Positions 8,950 through 20,989 are shown, numbered from the stretch's first letter. The stretch: DNA of 29,468 nt from Leptospira adleri (GCF_002811985.1 NZ_NPDU01000056.1:1-29468); one strand, 5' to 3'. Notes: generated by a model from the sequence alone, not told the origin. Translations and numbers: made by a program.

Positions 8950-10136
8950 AGTTTTTCCAACCGAGCCTTTGGAAAATAAAATTTTAGAATCTCGGAAGAT
9001 TTGGCGCCTTGAAACGCCATTTCTCTCGCTCCGTACTGACAAAGTCCGATCCCATGTCCGAAACCTTTTCCTCGAAAGAGAAATCGATTCCTGGCATTCT
9101 CGATATCAAAATCGTTGCTTTTGATTTGATTCCATCCCAATCGTTTTCCGATTTTGGAAAGAAACAAAGCGATCGGAACCGAAGAACTCCCGTTTTCGGT
9201 TTCTACCAAAACTTCCGTAACCCTGGATTCTTTTAGAATGGGTTGTAAACGAATGATTTTTTTTAGGTCCAAAGATTCTTCGAGATCAGATCGACTGAGG
9301 ACGCTTTCCCAGTGGGCGTGCGGAGAAGATTCGCAAAGGATCTGATTTTTTTTCCAAATATCTTTTCCGGAACGGAACGTGTTTGCTTCCTTTTTATAAT
9401 TCTTCCACAAGACGGAAGGCTCGGAAAGATTTCCGCCGCAAGTCGAATGAAAAAACGATTCTAGAATCTTATCGTTCGTATCCTTTAAAACGAAATGCGA
9501 AGAAGAATCGTTTTGTGTTTTTGTTTTCCATTCGGTTCGACCCGAGTATTGAAGACAATGCGTCAAATCACATAGATCGTATCCTTCCGATTTATGACGG
9601 TTCGTATTTGCGAGCGCGTACGAAAGCACCACGGTTTCGGCGACAGACAAAAATTCTTTTTTCCATTCTTGAGCCGCTCCGTTTTGCGGACTTGTACGAA
9701 GCAAGGTTCCGAATTCGGATTCCGTTGCGATTTGAGCATATTCATTTTTTGGAATGGACAATATAAGGCGTAATTTTCCGTGAACGGAGGTGATTTCCAA
9801 ATCGCCGGAATAATGAAAGATGTCTTTCCGATTCGGAAATCGAATTTCGTATTTTCCGCCCGAAAGGCCGATGAACTCTTCGGAAAATTTTTGAGATTCG
9901 AAACGGACGTCGATTCGACTCGATTCCGATTTTAATCGTAATGTAGATCGGGTTTTTCCGATGGAATGTTTTCCCGCAAAAATCTTCGCATCAAAATAGG
10001 AGATTTCGATTTCGTTCGGAGAATATTTGGATAAGATTCCGACTCGAATTTTAGAAGGAAACGATTCGCCAAAGACCGAATCCGTTGAAAGCAAAAATCC
10101 GAAAAGAAGACAGGAAGAAAAGATTCTTAAAATCAT
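8946..10136 (-). CDS. SpoIID/LytB domain exported protein
   Basis: Protein of 396 residues with a signal peptide (MILRIFSSCLLFGFLLSTDSV, residues 1-21, cleavage near FGE). I take ATG 10136 as start because it sits directly before the signal sequence and 4 bases after the ferredoxin stop; an upstream in-frame ATG at 10196 would overlap that gene by 56 bases. Family motifs: PKNEYAQIATESEFG, CDLTHCLQYSG, FHSTCGGNLSEP and the C-terminal GFGHGIGLCQYGAREMA with SSEILKFYFP. SpoIID proteins are lytic transglycosylases that cut glycan strands stripped of stem peptides, and LytB enhances amidase; the exact activity here is unproven. A Glu in ATESEFG could match the SpoIID catalytic Glu. Outside endospore formers such proteins are thought to act in wall remodelling. 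Confidence 0.85.
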   Translation of the reverse strand: MILRIFSSCLLFGFLLSTDSVFGESFPSKIRVGILSKYSPNEIEISYFDAKIFAGKHSIGKTRSTLRLKSESSRIDVRFESQKFSEEFIGLSGGKYEIRFPNRKDIFHYSGDLEITSVHGKLRLILSIPKNEYAQIATESEFGTLLRTSPQNGAAQEWKKEFLSVAETVVLSYALANTNRHKSEGYDLCDLTHCLQYSGRTEWKTKTQNDSSSHFVLKDTNDKILESFFHSTCGGNLSEPSVLWKNYKKEANTFRSGKDIWKKNQILCESSPHAHWESVLSRSDLEESLDLKKIIRLQPILKESRVTEVLVETENGSSSVPIALFLSKIGKRLGWNQIKSNDFDIENARNRFLFRGKGFGHGIGLCQYGAREMAFQGAKSSEILKFYFPKARLEKL

Positions 10137-10140
10137 AAAA

Positions 10141-10796
10141 TTATTGGATACGAATCGCTCTCGGAAAGGTGGGACAAGAGGAAACACATTGACCACAGCC
10201 CGTACAGGCTTTTGAAAAAGAAGGTTTTGTTCCTTTAAAACTTACCACACCTTCCACGGGACAACTGTCTTTACAATTCGAACAAGTCGCTTCACCCGTT
10301 TTGTGATTGAGACAAAACTCGTAAATTCCCTTGGCTTGTCCGAATTTGGGGGTTTCCGTTAAAGGCAATAGAGCTTCGTCTTTACACGCATTGATACAAG
10401 GCCAGTCTTTGCAGAGCATACACGCGTTTAAGTTTACATCCATTCTTGGAACGTGTTTTTCAGTAGTTTCATCGAATACCGGAAACAAAACGCTGTAAGG
10501 ACACGCGTATATACAATCTCCGCAGCCTGTGCATTTTTTTAAGAATTCAGTTTCGTCTAACGCACCAGGCGGGGCTTGCACGTTCCTAATCTTTTTCTTT
10601 CGATTCGTTTTGATTTGATGAGGAAGCAGAAAGGACGTTTCCTTTTCGGCATTCTTCTTTGTCTTTTTTTTGGGGGATGGTTTTGCAGGAGTCGGATCCG
10701 ATGTGATTTCTTTAAAGCCGGAGGCGATATCCGCCGCGCTTTCCTGCGCGAGGTCCAACATTCTTGCCAGACCTTTTTTAAAAAAATCCTTTCGGT

Positions 10797-10800
<4 letters not shown>
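10141..10800 (-). CDS. Ferredoxin-type protein with four 4Fe-4S motifs (NapG/MauM-like)
   Basis: Protein of 219 residues. The N-terminus is a Lys/Pro-rich linker (about 35-72); the rest is Cys-rich. Cluster motifs are C90-C93-C96-C100P, C127-C130-C135-C139, C173-C176-C180P (with C163 as a possible fourth ligand) and C199-C202-C205-C209P. This arrangement and the PPGAL...[11 protein letters not shown] entry resemble NapG/MauM electron-transfer proteins. I see no twin-arginine signal or membrane helix, so it is probably cytoplasmic. The start is TTG 10800-10798, overlapping the murA stop as TTGA. No nap, mau or other oxidoreductase gene is nearby, so its partner is unknown; its tight coupling to murA is unexpected. 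Confidence 0.8.
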
Positions 10801-12095
<1,295 letters not shown>

Positions 12096-12289
12096 AATGA
12101 TAAATTGTAGAATCAGGTCTTTCTGGCAATCGAATTGTAGCCCGCCGTTATTTTTGAATCGACTCGGTTTAACGGAGCGCAACTTCGAACGGACGCGTTT
12201 GAAACAAACTTTTCCATGATACGCCGATCGCCGATTCAAGATGAATTCTGTTGACTTCCCGTCCCAAAAAGGAGATGAACGTTTTATCC
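12096..12289. promoter_or_regulatory. Divergent murA/lnt intergenic region
   Basis: This 194-base gap must hold the promoters for murA (leftward) and lnt (rightward). I found no convincing -35/-10 pair with good spacing in either direction. AAAGGAG at 12268-12274 is the only clear ribosome-binding-like sequence; it lies 15 bases before the favoured lnt ATG at 12290 and directly abuts another ATG at 12275. Confidence 0.4.
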
Positions 12290-14062
12290 ATGGATAATTT
12301 TCACCATCGTTTTCAGCAATTTCAGAAGACAGTCTGGTTTAACCTTTTCTGTTATTTCTGGACCGGTCTTTTTTCATTCTTAGCGTTTGCTCCGATTTCT
12401 TTAAGCCATTTTGTTTGGATTGCACCCTTCGGTCTTTTTTGGCTGAGTCTGAAATATCAAGGCAAATACAAAAAATTATTCTATCAGGGATTGATCATAG
12501 GGGTCGTTTTTTATGCGATTTCCTTTCATTGGATCATCCACATGGCGATTACGTTCGGAAACTTTCCTTACGTCGTCGCATTGCTCATACTTTTATTCGC
12601 CGGACTTATGTTCAGCTTAAAGTTCCCGCTTTTTATGATGAGTTTTTCCTTTCTATCGGGAAAGATCGGTCGTCATTCGGTTTGGGTTGCGGGCTTTTGC
12701 GGACTTCTTTCCGAACTTCTCGGACCTCAGTTATTTCCGTGGTATTGGGGGAACTTAGCGGCTGGAAATATCTTCCTCGCTCAAAATGTGGAGATCACGG
12801 GCGTTTACGGATTGAGCTTTCTCGTCTTTGTGGTGTCCTACACTCTCTTTCAATCCAATCCTTGGCACTGGAAAGAAATTCTTAACTCAAAAGAGAAAAG
12901 AAACCAATATCTGCGTTTTGTCGCGTTACCCGCGCTCTTACTTTTGAGTTTTGTAATTTCGGGTGCGGTTCTTTATAAAAAATGGGAAAGCGTTAAACCT
13001 TCTAAATCCGTAAAAGTGCTCGTGATTCAACCGGACGCGCCTTTGAGTTTCCGGGACGGAAGGGAAGTGAAAGAATCCATCGAGGCGCTCATGGCTCGAA
13101 TCGAAAAACTTGCGGACGAAGGAGTCGCAAGAATGGGAAGTAAACCGGATCTCATCGTTCTTCCGGAAGCCGGCGTTCCGTTTTTCTCCGCTCACAATAC
13201 TCCGGTGACTACTGTCGCACGAAGATTGTATTGGCATCGTTTTGATTCCTTGATGTTTCTCCTTGCGAACAAGTACAAGGCCAACGTGTTTTTCAACGAG
13301 ATCGACGCGGGTTACAAAGGAATTCCCGGAGCAAAAAATCTAAGGTATTACAACAACAACGTTCTTTATGATCCGAACGGAGACAGAAGGGATTCGTATC
13401 AGAAAAAATTTCTTCTTATGTTCGGAGAATATATGCCGTTCGATTTTCTCTACGAGTTGAGCCAGCAGACTGGAAGGTTCGAACCCGGTTTAAATCATAA
13501 CCTCATTCGTTATTATACTCCCGCGGAAAAGGAGAAATCTCCGAAAGGTCTTCATCTCGGTTGGTTGGATACGGAGAATCTAAATCACGAAGCGGTGCGT
13601 TCTTATTACGAGTCCGCGAAGACGGACGTCCAGGAAGCCGGAAAATTTCTTCCGTTGATTTGTTACGAAGTGATTCTTCCTGAGTTTGTGAGAGAATTTA
13701 GAACCGCCGGAAACCCGGAGTTTATAGTCAATCTTACGAATGACAAATGGTACGGAACTACGACCGAAAGCGATCAGCACATGGAGTTGGGAAGACTTCG
13801 TTCCATCGAACTCAGAAGATGGATGGTGCGATCCACAAATTCCGGAATCTCGGCGAACATCGATCATCTCGGTCGATTCGTGGGCGGTAAAAAGACGGGA
13901 CTCATGACTGCTGAATCTCTTTCGGAAACGATCGACGTGATCGATTCTCCTCCGACGTTTTATACGCAGTACGGAAATCTGATTCCTTGGCTGATGCTCT
14001 TTCTTACCGGGATTTATTATTTGAACCTTTTGATCGGAATTCGAAAAGGTAAGAAGGCATAA
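12290..14062 (+). CDS. lnt: Apolipoprotein N-acyltransferase
   Basis: Inner-membrane enzyme that adds the third acyl chain to bacterial lipoproteins. About 590 residues: an N-terminal multi-helix membrane domain (to about 230), then a nitrilase-fold domain. The Glu-Lys-Cys triad is present: Glu in VLPEAG (293), Lys in YQKKF (372) and Cys in LICYEVI (458). NLTNDKWYG and a C-terminal membrane helix follow. In-frame starts are TTG 12251, ATG 12275 and ATG 12290; the Shine-Dalgarno-like GGAG at 12271-12274 is too close to 12275 and rather far from 12290, so the start is uncertain by 5-13 residues. The Lys-Cys distance is about 30 residues longer than I recall for E. coli Lnt. Leptospira is rich in lipoproteins, so the enzyme is expected; I believe some strains carry more than one lnt. 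Confidence 0.92.
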   Translation: MDNFHHRFQQFQKTVWFNLFCYFWTGLFSFLAFAPISLSHFVWIAPFGLFWLSLKYQGKYKKLFYQGLIIGVVFYAISFHWIIHMAITFGNFPYVVALLILLFAGLMFSLKFPLFMMSFSFLSGKIGRHSVWVAGFCGLLSELLGPQLFPWYWGNLAAGNIFLAQNVEITGVYGLSFLVFVVSYTLFQSNPWHWKEILNSKEKRNQYLRFVALPALLLLSFVISGAVLYKKWESVKPSKSVKVLVIQPDAPLSFRDGREVKESIEALMARIEKLADEGVARMGSKPDLIVLPEAGVPFFSAHNTPVTTVARRLYWHRFDSLMFLLANKYKANVFFNEIDAGYKGIPGAKNLRYYNNNVLYDPNGDRRDSYQKKFLLMFGEYMPFDFLYELSQQTGRFEPGLNHNLIRYYTPAEKEKSPKGLHLGWLDTENLNHEAVRSYYESAKTDVQEAGKFLPLICYEVILPEFVREFRTAGNPEFIVNLTNDKWYGTTTESDQHMELGRLRSIELRRWMVRSTNSGISANIDHLGRFVGGKKTGLMTAESLSETIDVIDSPPTFYTQYGNLIPWLMLFLTGIYYLNLLIGIRKGKKA

Positions 14063-14069
14063 CGACGTT

Positions 14070-14097
14070 GTTTGAAAATTTTTCCTGATTTTCAAAC
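14070..14097 (+). repeat. 10-bp perfect inverted repeat between lnt and the DUF2809 gene
   Basis: Arms GTTTGAAAAT (14070-14079) and ATTTTCAAAC (14088-14097) with an 8-base loop. It starts 8 bases after the lnt stop and ends 6 bases before the AAGGA of the next gene. There is no good T-tract after it, so it is either a weak terminator or attenuator, or an mRNA hairpin near the next ribosome-binding site. Confidence 0.6.
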
Positions 14098-14112
14098 TAA
14101 TACAAGGATGTG

Positions 14113-14520
14113 ATGAAGCAGAGACTGATATACGTAGGTTTTCTATTCTTCTTTTTAAGTCTCTGTTTTATCATCGTCCGATTCTTTGATTCCAATCGTT
14201 TGATACGCGGTTTTCTGGGCGATTTGGTCATCGTGATGGTTCTCTATAGTTTTTTTAAATCCATCGCGGACTTTGATTCCGTAAAACTGTCGATCTTTAT
14301 AATTTCCTTTTCATTCCTTTTAGAAACGCTTCAATATTTTAAGATCATTCTACTTTTAGGATTTAAGGAAAATTATCTGACCAAAATTATTTTCGGATCC
14401 GTTTTTGATCCGTTTGATTTGCTGGCATATCTGATCGGCGTATTTTTAATTTTTTCCATCGATACACGGATCATTCTAAAATTATTAAGGAAACAAACTC
14501 CAACGCGAGTTACGGATTGA
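14113..14520 (+). CDS. DUF2809 family membrane protein
   Basis: Small integral membrane protein, 135 residues, with about four hydrophobic helices. DUF2809 signatures are visible: GDLVIVMVLYSFFKS after an Arg-Phe-Phe segment, the LETLQYF motif, and GSVFDPFDLLAYLIG. No enzymatic residues are recognised and the family has no known role. ATG 14113 is chosen because AAGGA (14104-14108) is 4 bases upstream; the GTG just before it (14110) is less likely. It follows lnt by 50 bases on the same strand with a hairpin between them. Its 3' end overlaps the opposite gene by 11 bases. Confidence 0.75.
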   Translation: MKQRLIYVGFLFFFLSLCFIIVRFFDSNRLIRGFLGDLVIVMVLYSFFKSIADFDSVKLSIFIISFSFLLETLQYFKIILLLGFKENYLTKIIFGSVFDPFDLLAYLIGVFLIFSIDTRIILKLLRKQTPTRVTD

Positions 14521-15634
14521 TCAGATAATACGATAAAATGCCGTGAAAGGTTTCGTGAAAACCCGGTTGCAAATTTTTTCCCGGACAATGCAAATGTAAA
14601 TCCGCCAGAGAATAGATTTGATAAGGTTTTGCAAAAAACAAACGGATAAAAAAACGAAGGACGGAAGAGATATTGGAAAGAACGTTGATGCTTCCTACGG
14701 ACTGTTTTCTTTCGATTTCTGCGGAACATCCTTCTTCGAAATATATTTTCTCACGAAGCGGAAGCTCGTATCCGGAAAACGCCTCTTTCTCCGTTTCCAA
14801 AACTTCAAACTTGGTGATTTTTCCGGAAATAAGATTTTTACCTTCCGGATTCAGAAGAGCTACGGTTCTGAAGTAACCTCCTGGAAAAGAATCGTTTCCT
14901 AAAAAACCGCCCGTATAAAAACGAAATTCATTTGCGTTGATCGAACGAAAAAGTTCCCACCTTTTGCTGTATTTATATACTTCGTAATTGGTAAGAAGGT
15001 GTTCCAAACCGCCGGTTCCTAGAAGTTCTTTTTTCTTTCCATCCCGAATCAAATATCCCCAAGCGGACTGAAAAGAATAAGCGATATCCGCTTGCACGAA
15101 TCCATTCGGATCTTTCACGGGATGTTTTCCTCCGGAAAGAGAAACTCCTTGTTTGAGACTCGATTTAAAAGATAAGAATAATTTAATGTTATCGGTTTCT
15201 TGTTGGATTTCGATTCCTTCCGAATTCAATTCCATGCGATTGTTTTCAATCTTTAGATCGAACTTTCCTTTTTCGGCGGTTAATTCTTTGGATGAAAACT
15301 CTTTCGTGATAAATTGAGTTCCTTCTCCGAGGGTATGAACTACCAAGCTGATTCCGCAGTTTTTTGTTCCCGGTCCGAGATTACTCACCAAAAATGTGGC
15401 GTAGATGAACGTCTTATCGTCGGTAAAGGAATAATTCCACGCTTCGAAATAACCTTCCTGTCCGTACGGTTGAAAAGAATAATCTTTGAGGCCGGCTTTT
15501 TTTAGAAAGACGGTCTCTTCCGCTTTCGGTGGTTCGATAAAAAGAACGGAACTTGTAAAGAGAAGGAACGCGATCAACTTACGACGAGACAGAATTCTTA
15601 TAAAACTTTTTCCCAGGCGAGGCGGCTTCGACAT
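14510..15634 (-). CDS. Secreted protein, possibly a two-lipocalin (Svf1/CrtC-like) fold
   Basis: Protein of 374 residues. The N-terminus is basic, then hydrophobic (KLIAFLLFTSSVLFIEPPKA, about 19-38), consistent with export. The body is beta-rich with aromatic strands (YFEAWNYSFTDDKTFIYATFLVSN). That 'W...D...FIYATFLVSN' pattern reminds me of Svf1 and hydroxyneurosporene-synthase-type double-lipocalin proteins that bind lipids, but this is only a resemblance. Start ATG 15634 has AAGGA 8 bases upstream (TCAAGGATCTTCCGCATG); upstream in-frame codons lack such a site. An 11-base inverted repeat brackets this start. It is separated from the upstream 135-residue gene by 44 bases. Function unknown. 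Confidence 0.65.
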   Translation of the reverse strand: MSKPPRLGKSFIRILSRRKLIAFLLFTSSVLFIEPPKAEETVFLKKAGLKDYSFQPYGQEGYFEAWNYSFTDDKTFIYATFLVSNLGPGTKNCGISLVVHTLGEGTQFITKEFSSKELTAEKGKFDLKIENNRMELNSEGIEIQQETDNIKLFLSFKSSLKQGVSLSGGKHPVKDPNGFVQADIAYSFQSAWGYLIRDGKKKELLGTGGLEHLLTNYEVYKYSKRWELFRSINANEFRFYTGGFLGNDSFPGGYFRTVALLNPEGKNLISGKITKFEVLETEKEAFSGYELPLREKIYFEEGCSAEIERKQSVGSINVLSNISSVLRFFIRLFFAKPYQIYSLADLHLHCPGKNLQPGFHETFHGILSYYLINP

Positions 15635-15661
15635 GCGGAAGATCCTTGACCCTGGGAAAAA
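15607..15661 (-). repeat. 11-bp inverted repeat bracketing a ribosome-binding site and start codon
   Basis: Arms TTTTTCCCAGG (15607-15617) and CCTGGGAAAAA (15651-15661) are perfectly complementary, separated by 33 bases. The loop contains the AAGGA site and the ATG at 15634 of the leftward gene, so in its mRNA the start would sit inside a large hairpin loop. Confidence 0.6.
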
Positions 15662-15678
15662 ATTGATCAAGCAGAAAC

Positions 15679-16086
15679 TTATTCGGAAAAGGGTTTCGTT
15701 TCCTCGTCATCGGCTAAAACGCAATCTTTTTCGAAAAGATCGGAGATGCAGACGATTTCAAAAACCGGATGATCTTTCTTCCCTTCGATCGTGAAACGAT
15801 CTCTTTCCTCCTGAATCCCGTCGATATGAATCCAAGATTCGTACTTTCCGTCGGCTTTTAGATAAATCAGAAAATCGTGTTCTCCTAATTTTTTTAAGAA
15901 TGCTTCGAAATCCTTGAACCCTTCCTTTTCCAATTGAATCCTCAGTTTTTGAGAGTTGCTGAGTTTTGAGTAGGGAGTTTTTGCAACGTAGAATTGATTT
16001 AATACGGAGACGATGTTTGTGAACTCGTCTTTTCTACTTACCAACTTCTTCCATTCTCCCTGATCTACATCGACTGTTTCTTTCAT
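15679..16086 (-). CDS. Hypothetical protein, 135 residues
   Basis: Soluble, charged protein with no signal peptide or membrane segment. The start is ATG 16086 with AAGGGG about 8 bases upstream (GAAGGGGTAAAAAACATG). The N-terminal half is helical (RKDEFTNIVSVLNQFYVAKT...QKLRIQLEKEGF); the C-terminal half is beta-like (DFLIYLKADGKYESWIHIDGI) and ends in an acidic tail. I recognise no family. It is followed on the same strand by the secreted lipocalin-like gene and may share a transcript with it. Confidence 0.65.
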   Translation of the reverse strand: MKETVDVDQGEWKKLVSRKDEFTNIVSVLNQFYVAKTPYSKLSNSQKLRIQLEKEGFKDFEAFLKKLGEHDFLIYLKADGKYESWIHIDGIQEERDRFTIEGKKDHPVFEIVCISDLFEKDCVLADDEETKPFSE

Positions 16087-16879
<793 letters not shown>

Positions 16880-16928
16880 AACTTTAAAACAAAATCATAT
16901 TCTACTATCGTATCATCGCAAAATTTTA

Positions 16929-18137
<1,209 letters not shown>

Positions 18138-18155
18138 TTTGATTTGAATTGGAGT

Positions 18156-18177
18156 CTCCGACCGGATTTGGTCGGGG
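18156..18177 (+). terminator. Probable terminator hairpin after icd
   Basis: Arms CTCCGACC (18156-18163) and GGTCGGGG (18170-18177), loop GGATTT: 8 pairs including one G-U. It begins 18 bases after the icd stop. The following bases (ATTCTTATC) are only moderately T-rich, so termination may be partial, with readthrough into the gene at 18193. Confidence 0.5.
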
Positions 18178-18192
18178 ATTCTTATCAAGAAT

Positions 18193-18861
18193 ATGAAACT
18201 CAAAAGCCTTCTTCGAAAATCAAAAGAATTTCGCGGAGTGAAAGGGTTGGGAGTTTTGATTTTCTTTCTCTTTTCTTTTTCGCTCCTTCCTCAAAAAAAT
18301 CCGAAAGAACCGATCTTACCTTCCGAACCGACGATCAATGGAGATTCCCGCAACTCGAGAGGTGAAAATGGAAAACCAATCGGAACCGGAGTGGATGAGA
18401 AAGGTGAAAAAAAAATCAAAGTAATCTTCTGCGACGGAAGAGAAGTCGAAGGTTATTGGAAAAGCGCACCGATCGAATTCAAGTTCAAACACAAAAAAAG
18501 CAATATCACTTATTCCAAGGCGCTTAAATTGGAAGAAGTTTCCAAAATCAAGATCGTTACCTGGAAGTTAAAGGCCTCGAATCCGAGAAAGGAGGGAACT
18601 CCCTATCGCGCCGAACCGTATCAGATTCAGATGTTTTCTTTTTCGGGAGAATCGTTTTTAAAAGAACCTATGGAAACGGGTGAGATTCAGCAGATTTCGT
18701 TTAACAATCAATTCGGCGACGCCACGCTCTTTTTGTATTGGAACGATCTTCTTTACGAGAACGGACAATGGTTTTCCGGTTTAAAATCTTTTTCGGGAGA
18801 GTTCAGATCGGACTGTCATCCCGACGTAATTCGAGAAATTCAGTTTCCTGCAACGAATTAG
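18193..18861 (+). CDS. Exported hypothetical protein, 222 residues
   Basis: The N-terminus is basic with a hydrophobic segment ([15 protein letters not shown], about 19-33), indicating a signal peptide or anchor. A low-complexity Pro/Gly/Ser/Glu stretch follows (about 35-72). The remainder is beta-rich: [18 protein letters not shown], then a repeat-like Ser/Phe region ending in [13 protein letters not shown]. Two Cys (in FCDG and DCHP) could form a disulfide. I do not recognise a family. The Shine-Dalgarno sequence before ATG 18193 is weak (CAAGAAT). It lies 55 bases beyond icd with a hairpin between, and its stop overlaps that of the opposite response-regulator gene by 4 bases. Confidence 0.65.
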   Translation: MKLKSLLRKSKEFRGVKGLGVLIFFLFSFSLLPQKNPKEPILPSEPTINGDSRNSRGENGKPIGTGVDEKGEKKIKVIFCDGREVEGYWKSAPIEFKFKHKKSNITYSKALKLEEVSKIKIVTWKLKASNPRKEGTPYRAEPYQIQMFSFSGESFLKEPMETGEIQQISFNNQFGDATLFLYWNDLLYENGQWFSGLKSFSGEFRSDCHPDVIREIQFPATN

Positions 18862-19640
18862 TTTTTTTGAATATATTCTAAGATGTTTCTTTCGGAATAG
18901 GGTTTATGAAGAATCTGAACGTTTTTCGGAAGTTCGGAAATATTGATCCCTTCATTTTCTTCCAAGCCGGTAATTACGGCGATGGGAATAGAATCAAAAT
19001 GATTCTGTTTTCGCACTGCCTCTACAAATTCTTCTCCGGAAAGATCGGGCATAATCCAATCGGTAAAGATATGTGATACTTCAGCGTTCGCCGATAGAAG
19101 AAATTCTAGGGCTTTTTTCCCTTCCGTAAACGCATGCACCTGAAAGCCGTTCTTTTTGAGAATTTTTCCGAGCAGAAGTAGATTCAATTCGGAATCATCC
19201 ACGATGACGATTTTTTTGTTTCTATCGTGTTCTGGATGATTTGTATTCGCTTGACCGTACGCAAGTTCGATGATCTCTTCGATGACAACTTTGAATTCTT
19301 CGATTCCGGAAGGTTTCGGAAAAATTCCGTCGAAACCGTATTCTTTCGCTTTGTTCCGATTGGATTCGATGTCGCCGGATGTGATCAAATATATTTTAGA
19401 ATTCTTGCATGCGCTCGGTTTTTTATCCCGAAGACTTGTTCTAATGATTTTGCAAACCGTAAAACCGTCCGCATCCGGAAGAACCATTCCGATCGTGATA
19501 AGATCGAAGGTTTCTTGGAACGCTAGATCCAATCCTTCCTTTGCGGTCGCTGCCTCCACGATCTGAAAATCTTCCGATGGAAAAAAAGAAGATATAATTT
19601 TTCTAACCGTGGCTCCGGAATCTAAAACCAAAACTTTCAA
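18858..19640 (-). CDS. Tandem-receiver response regulator (degenerate REC plus intact REC)
   Basis: Cytoplasmic protein of 260 residues made of two receiver domains and no output domain. The second (about 142-258) is intact: D148/D149 acidic pocket, phospho-acceptor D194 in TDWIMPD, T224 in VITG and K246 in HKP. The first (1-125) keeps the fold and the Lys (PKP, 108-110). However, Gly51 stands where the phospho-acceptor Asp should be ([14 protein letters not shown]), and the acidic pair is reduced to LDS. It should therefore not be phosphorylated. The start is TTG 19640-19638, overlapping the upstream stop (TTGA). It lies third in a coupled run after mazG and a 129-residue protein. No histidine kinase is in the window. 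A single-domain-style phosphorelay or partner-switch role is inference. Confidence 0.85.
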   Translation of the reverse strand: MKVLVLDSGATVRKIISSFFPSEDFQIVEAATAKEGLDLAFQETFDLITIGMVLPDADGFTVCKIIRTSLRDKKPSACKNSKIYLITSGDIESNRNKAKEYGFDGIFPKPSGIEEFKVVIEEIIELAYGQANTNHPEHDRNKKIVIVDDSELNLLLLGKILKKNGFQVHAFTEGKKALEFLLSANAEVSHIFTDWIMPDLSGEEFVEAVRKQNHFDSIPIAVITGLEENEGINISELPKNVQILHKPYSERNILEYIQKN

Positions 19641-20026
19641 ATACGATTCTCTCTCGAATTGATTTCCGAAATTCCTTCTTCATACGTTTGAACGGATCGA
19701 ATCAATTCATCTATGATTTGTTGAGAGTTTTCTATAAATTCTCCGTCAGGTTTTGTCCAAGCGAGCGAGTTCGAAGGGTTCGTATCCAAACTGAGATAAT
19801 AGATCGGAGAAGTTGTCGAAGCGTGTTTTGCGGTCGAAGGTATCAAAGTAAAGGAACCGAATATGGAAAAGACGACCGAATATTTTTTTTCATGAAAGAA
19901 TGTTTGATAAGCGCGCGGCCATTCTTCCGAGTCCGATTCCGGTTGGAGCGGGAATGATTCGTTTAAGAAGGAGATGAGCTCCTTCGTCTTTTCAATCCGT
20001 TTTTCGAATGAACTCCTTTCGTTCAT
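19637..20026 (-). CDS. Hypothetical protein, 129 residues
   Basis: Small soluble protein between mazG and the response regulator, overlapping the first by ATGA (20023-20026) and the second by TTGA (19637-19640). It has no signal peptide. An N-terminal basic helix ([22 protein letters not shown]) is followed by a beta-like core ([37 protein letters not shown]) and a C-terminal helix ([22 protein letters not shown]). I recognise no family. The strict coupling suggests it is made in fixed ratio with the response regulator and could be its partner, but nothing in the sequence proves that. Confidence 0.7.
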   Translation of the reverse strand: MNERSSFEKRIEKTKELISFLNESFPLQPESDSEEWPRAYQTFFHEKKYSVVFSIFGSFTLIPSTAKHASTTSPIYYLSLDTNPSNSLAWTKPDGEFIENSQQIIDELIRSVQTYEEGISEINSRENRI

Positions 20027-20838
20027 GATTCTAATTCTTTGGCCTTGTCCCAGAGTTTGTCCATTTCTTGAAGATCGGAATCCGCAGGCGTCTTGCCTTG
20101 ATTCTGCAGTTCATTTTCGATGTATTGGAATCTAGTTTTGAACTTTGCGTTCGTTCTTGTAAGAGCCGATTCGGCGGAGATTCCAAGATGTCTTCCTAAG
20201 TTGACGAGACTGAATAGGAGATCTCCGAATTCTTCTTCGATCCGAACCTGATTGGATCCGTCCGCTTTTGTATGTCCGTACTCGACTAAGAACTCTTCCA
20301 TTTCCTCTCTGACTTTCCCTTCCACATCTGAAATATCTTTCCAGTCAAATCCGACCTTCGCGGCCTTCTTTTGATATTTCTCTGCTTTTAGGAGAGAGGA
20401 GAAATTTTCCGGTATGTTAGAAAAAATAGACGAGTAACTTGGTTTCTTCTTTTCTTTATCTTTGATTTTTTCCCAATTTTCAATCACTTCTTGAGAAGAA
20501 GAAAGTGTGAGTTCTTCCGGGCGAAAGACATGCGGATGTCTGAAAATTAACTTATCCGCAACACGTTCTGCGACGTCCGCTAAATCAAAGGCATTTCTTT
20601 CTTCCGCGAGTCTTGCGTGGAATACCACCTGAAATAAAAGGTCTCCCAATTCTTCCTTTAAAAGCTCATCGTCTTTTTTGAGAATCGCTTCGATTACTTC
20701 CTGGGATTCTTCGATCAGATAAGGCACCAAGGTTTGATGGTCTTGTTCCTTATCCCAAGGGCATCCGTTTTCGCCTCGAAGTGTGGCGGTGACGTCCCTT
20801 AGTTTGCTGATTTCTTCGTTAAGCGATTTGGTTGTCAT
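20023..20838 (-). CDS. mazG: Nucleoside triphosphate pyrophosphohydrolase
   Basis: Full-length MazG (271 residues, as in E. coli, about 263), hydrolysing NTPs to NMP and pyrophosphate and thought to clear abnormal nucleotides and lower ppGpp. Both all-alpha MazG domains carry metal-binding Glu/Asp sets: [10 protein letters not shown]...EELGDLLFQ (about 43-75) and [11 protein letters not shown]...[13 protein letters not shown] (about 190-225). The N-terminal [15 protein letters not shown] is the family hallmark. ATG 20838 is chosen because AGGGGAC lies just upstream and the hallmark starts 20 residues in; the frame stays open to 20949. It heads a three-gene run and is divergent from the DUF6580 gene. 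Confidence 0.93.
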   Translation of the reverse strand: MTTKSLNEEISKLRDVTATLRGENGCPWDKEQDHQTLVPYLIEESQEVIEAILKKDDELLKEELGDLLFQVVFHARLAEERNAFDLADVAERVADKLIFRHPHVFRPEELTLSSSQEVIENWEKIKDKEKKKPSYSSIFSNIPENFSSLLKAEKYQKKAAKVGFDWKDISDVEGKVREEMEEFLVEYGHTKADGSNQVRIEEEFGDLLFSLVNLGRHLGISAESALTRTNAKFKTRFQYIENELQNQGKTPADSDLQEMDKLWDKAKELES

Positions 20839-20933
20839 ATTGTCCCCTAAAATGACGGAAGGTGAATGGTCCCATTTTTTCGAAAGGATTGTAAATCGCA
20901 CTCCTTTTCGGGAGGTTTTCGATCGGGATTGGA

Positions 20934-20963
20934 TTGACGGGAGCCGCAAAAAACGAGTATAGT
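20934..20963 (+). promoter_or_regulatory. Strong sigma70-like promoter for the DUF6580 gene
   Basis: TTGACG (20934-20939), 18-base spacer, TATAGT (20958-20963): five of six matches to consensus in both boxes. Predicted transcription start is near 20970, giving a leader of about 20 bases before ATG 20990. This is the clearest promoter by eye in the window. Confidence 0.65.
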
Positions 20964-20989
20964 AACAAAAAATACTTTCTAGGCGCCCT

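Noticed and set aside
8946..9042. Longer N-terminus for the HExxH protease (start at 9042)
   Set aside because: Would place about 30 charged residues before the signal peptide and overlap the SpoIID gene deeply; the TTGA start at 8949 fits better.
12241..12297. 18-codon upstream frame overlapping the lnt start
   Set aside because: Possible leader peptide ([18 protein letters not shown]), but no clear ribosome-binding site and nothing in its content suggests control; noted only because it blurs the lnt start choice.
13580..14095. 171-codon minus-strand frame over lnt
   Set aside because: Arg/Ser-rich translation typical of reverse-frame reading; lnt is certain on the other strand.
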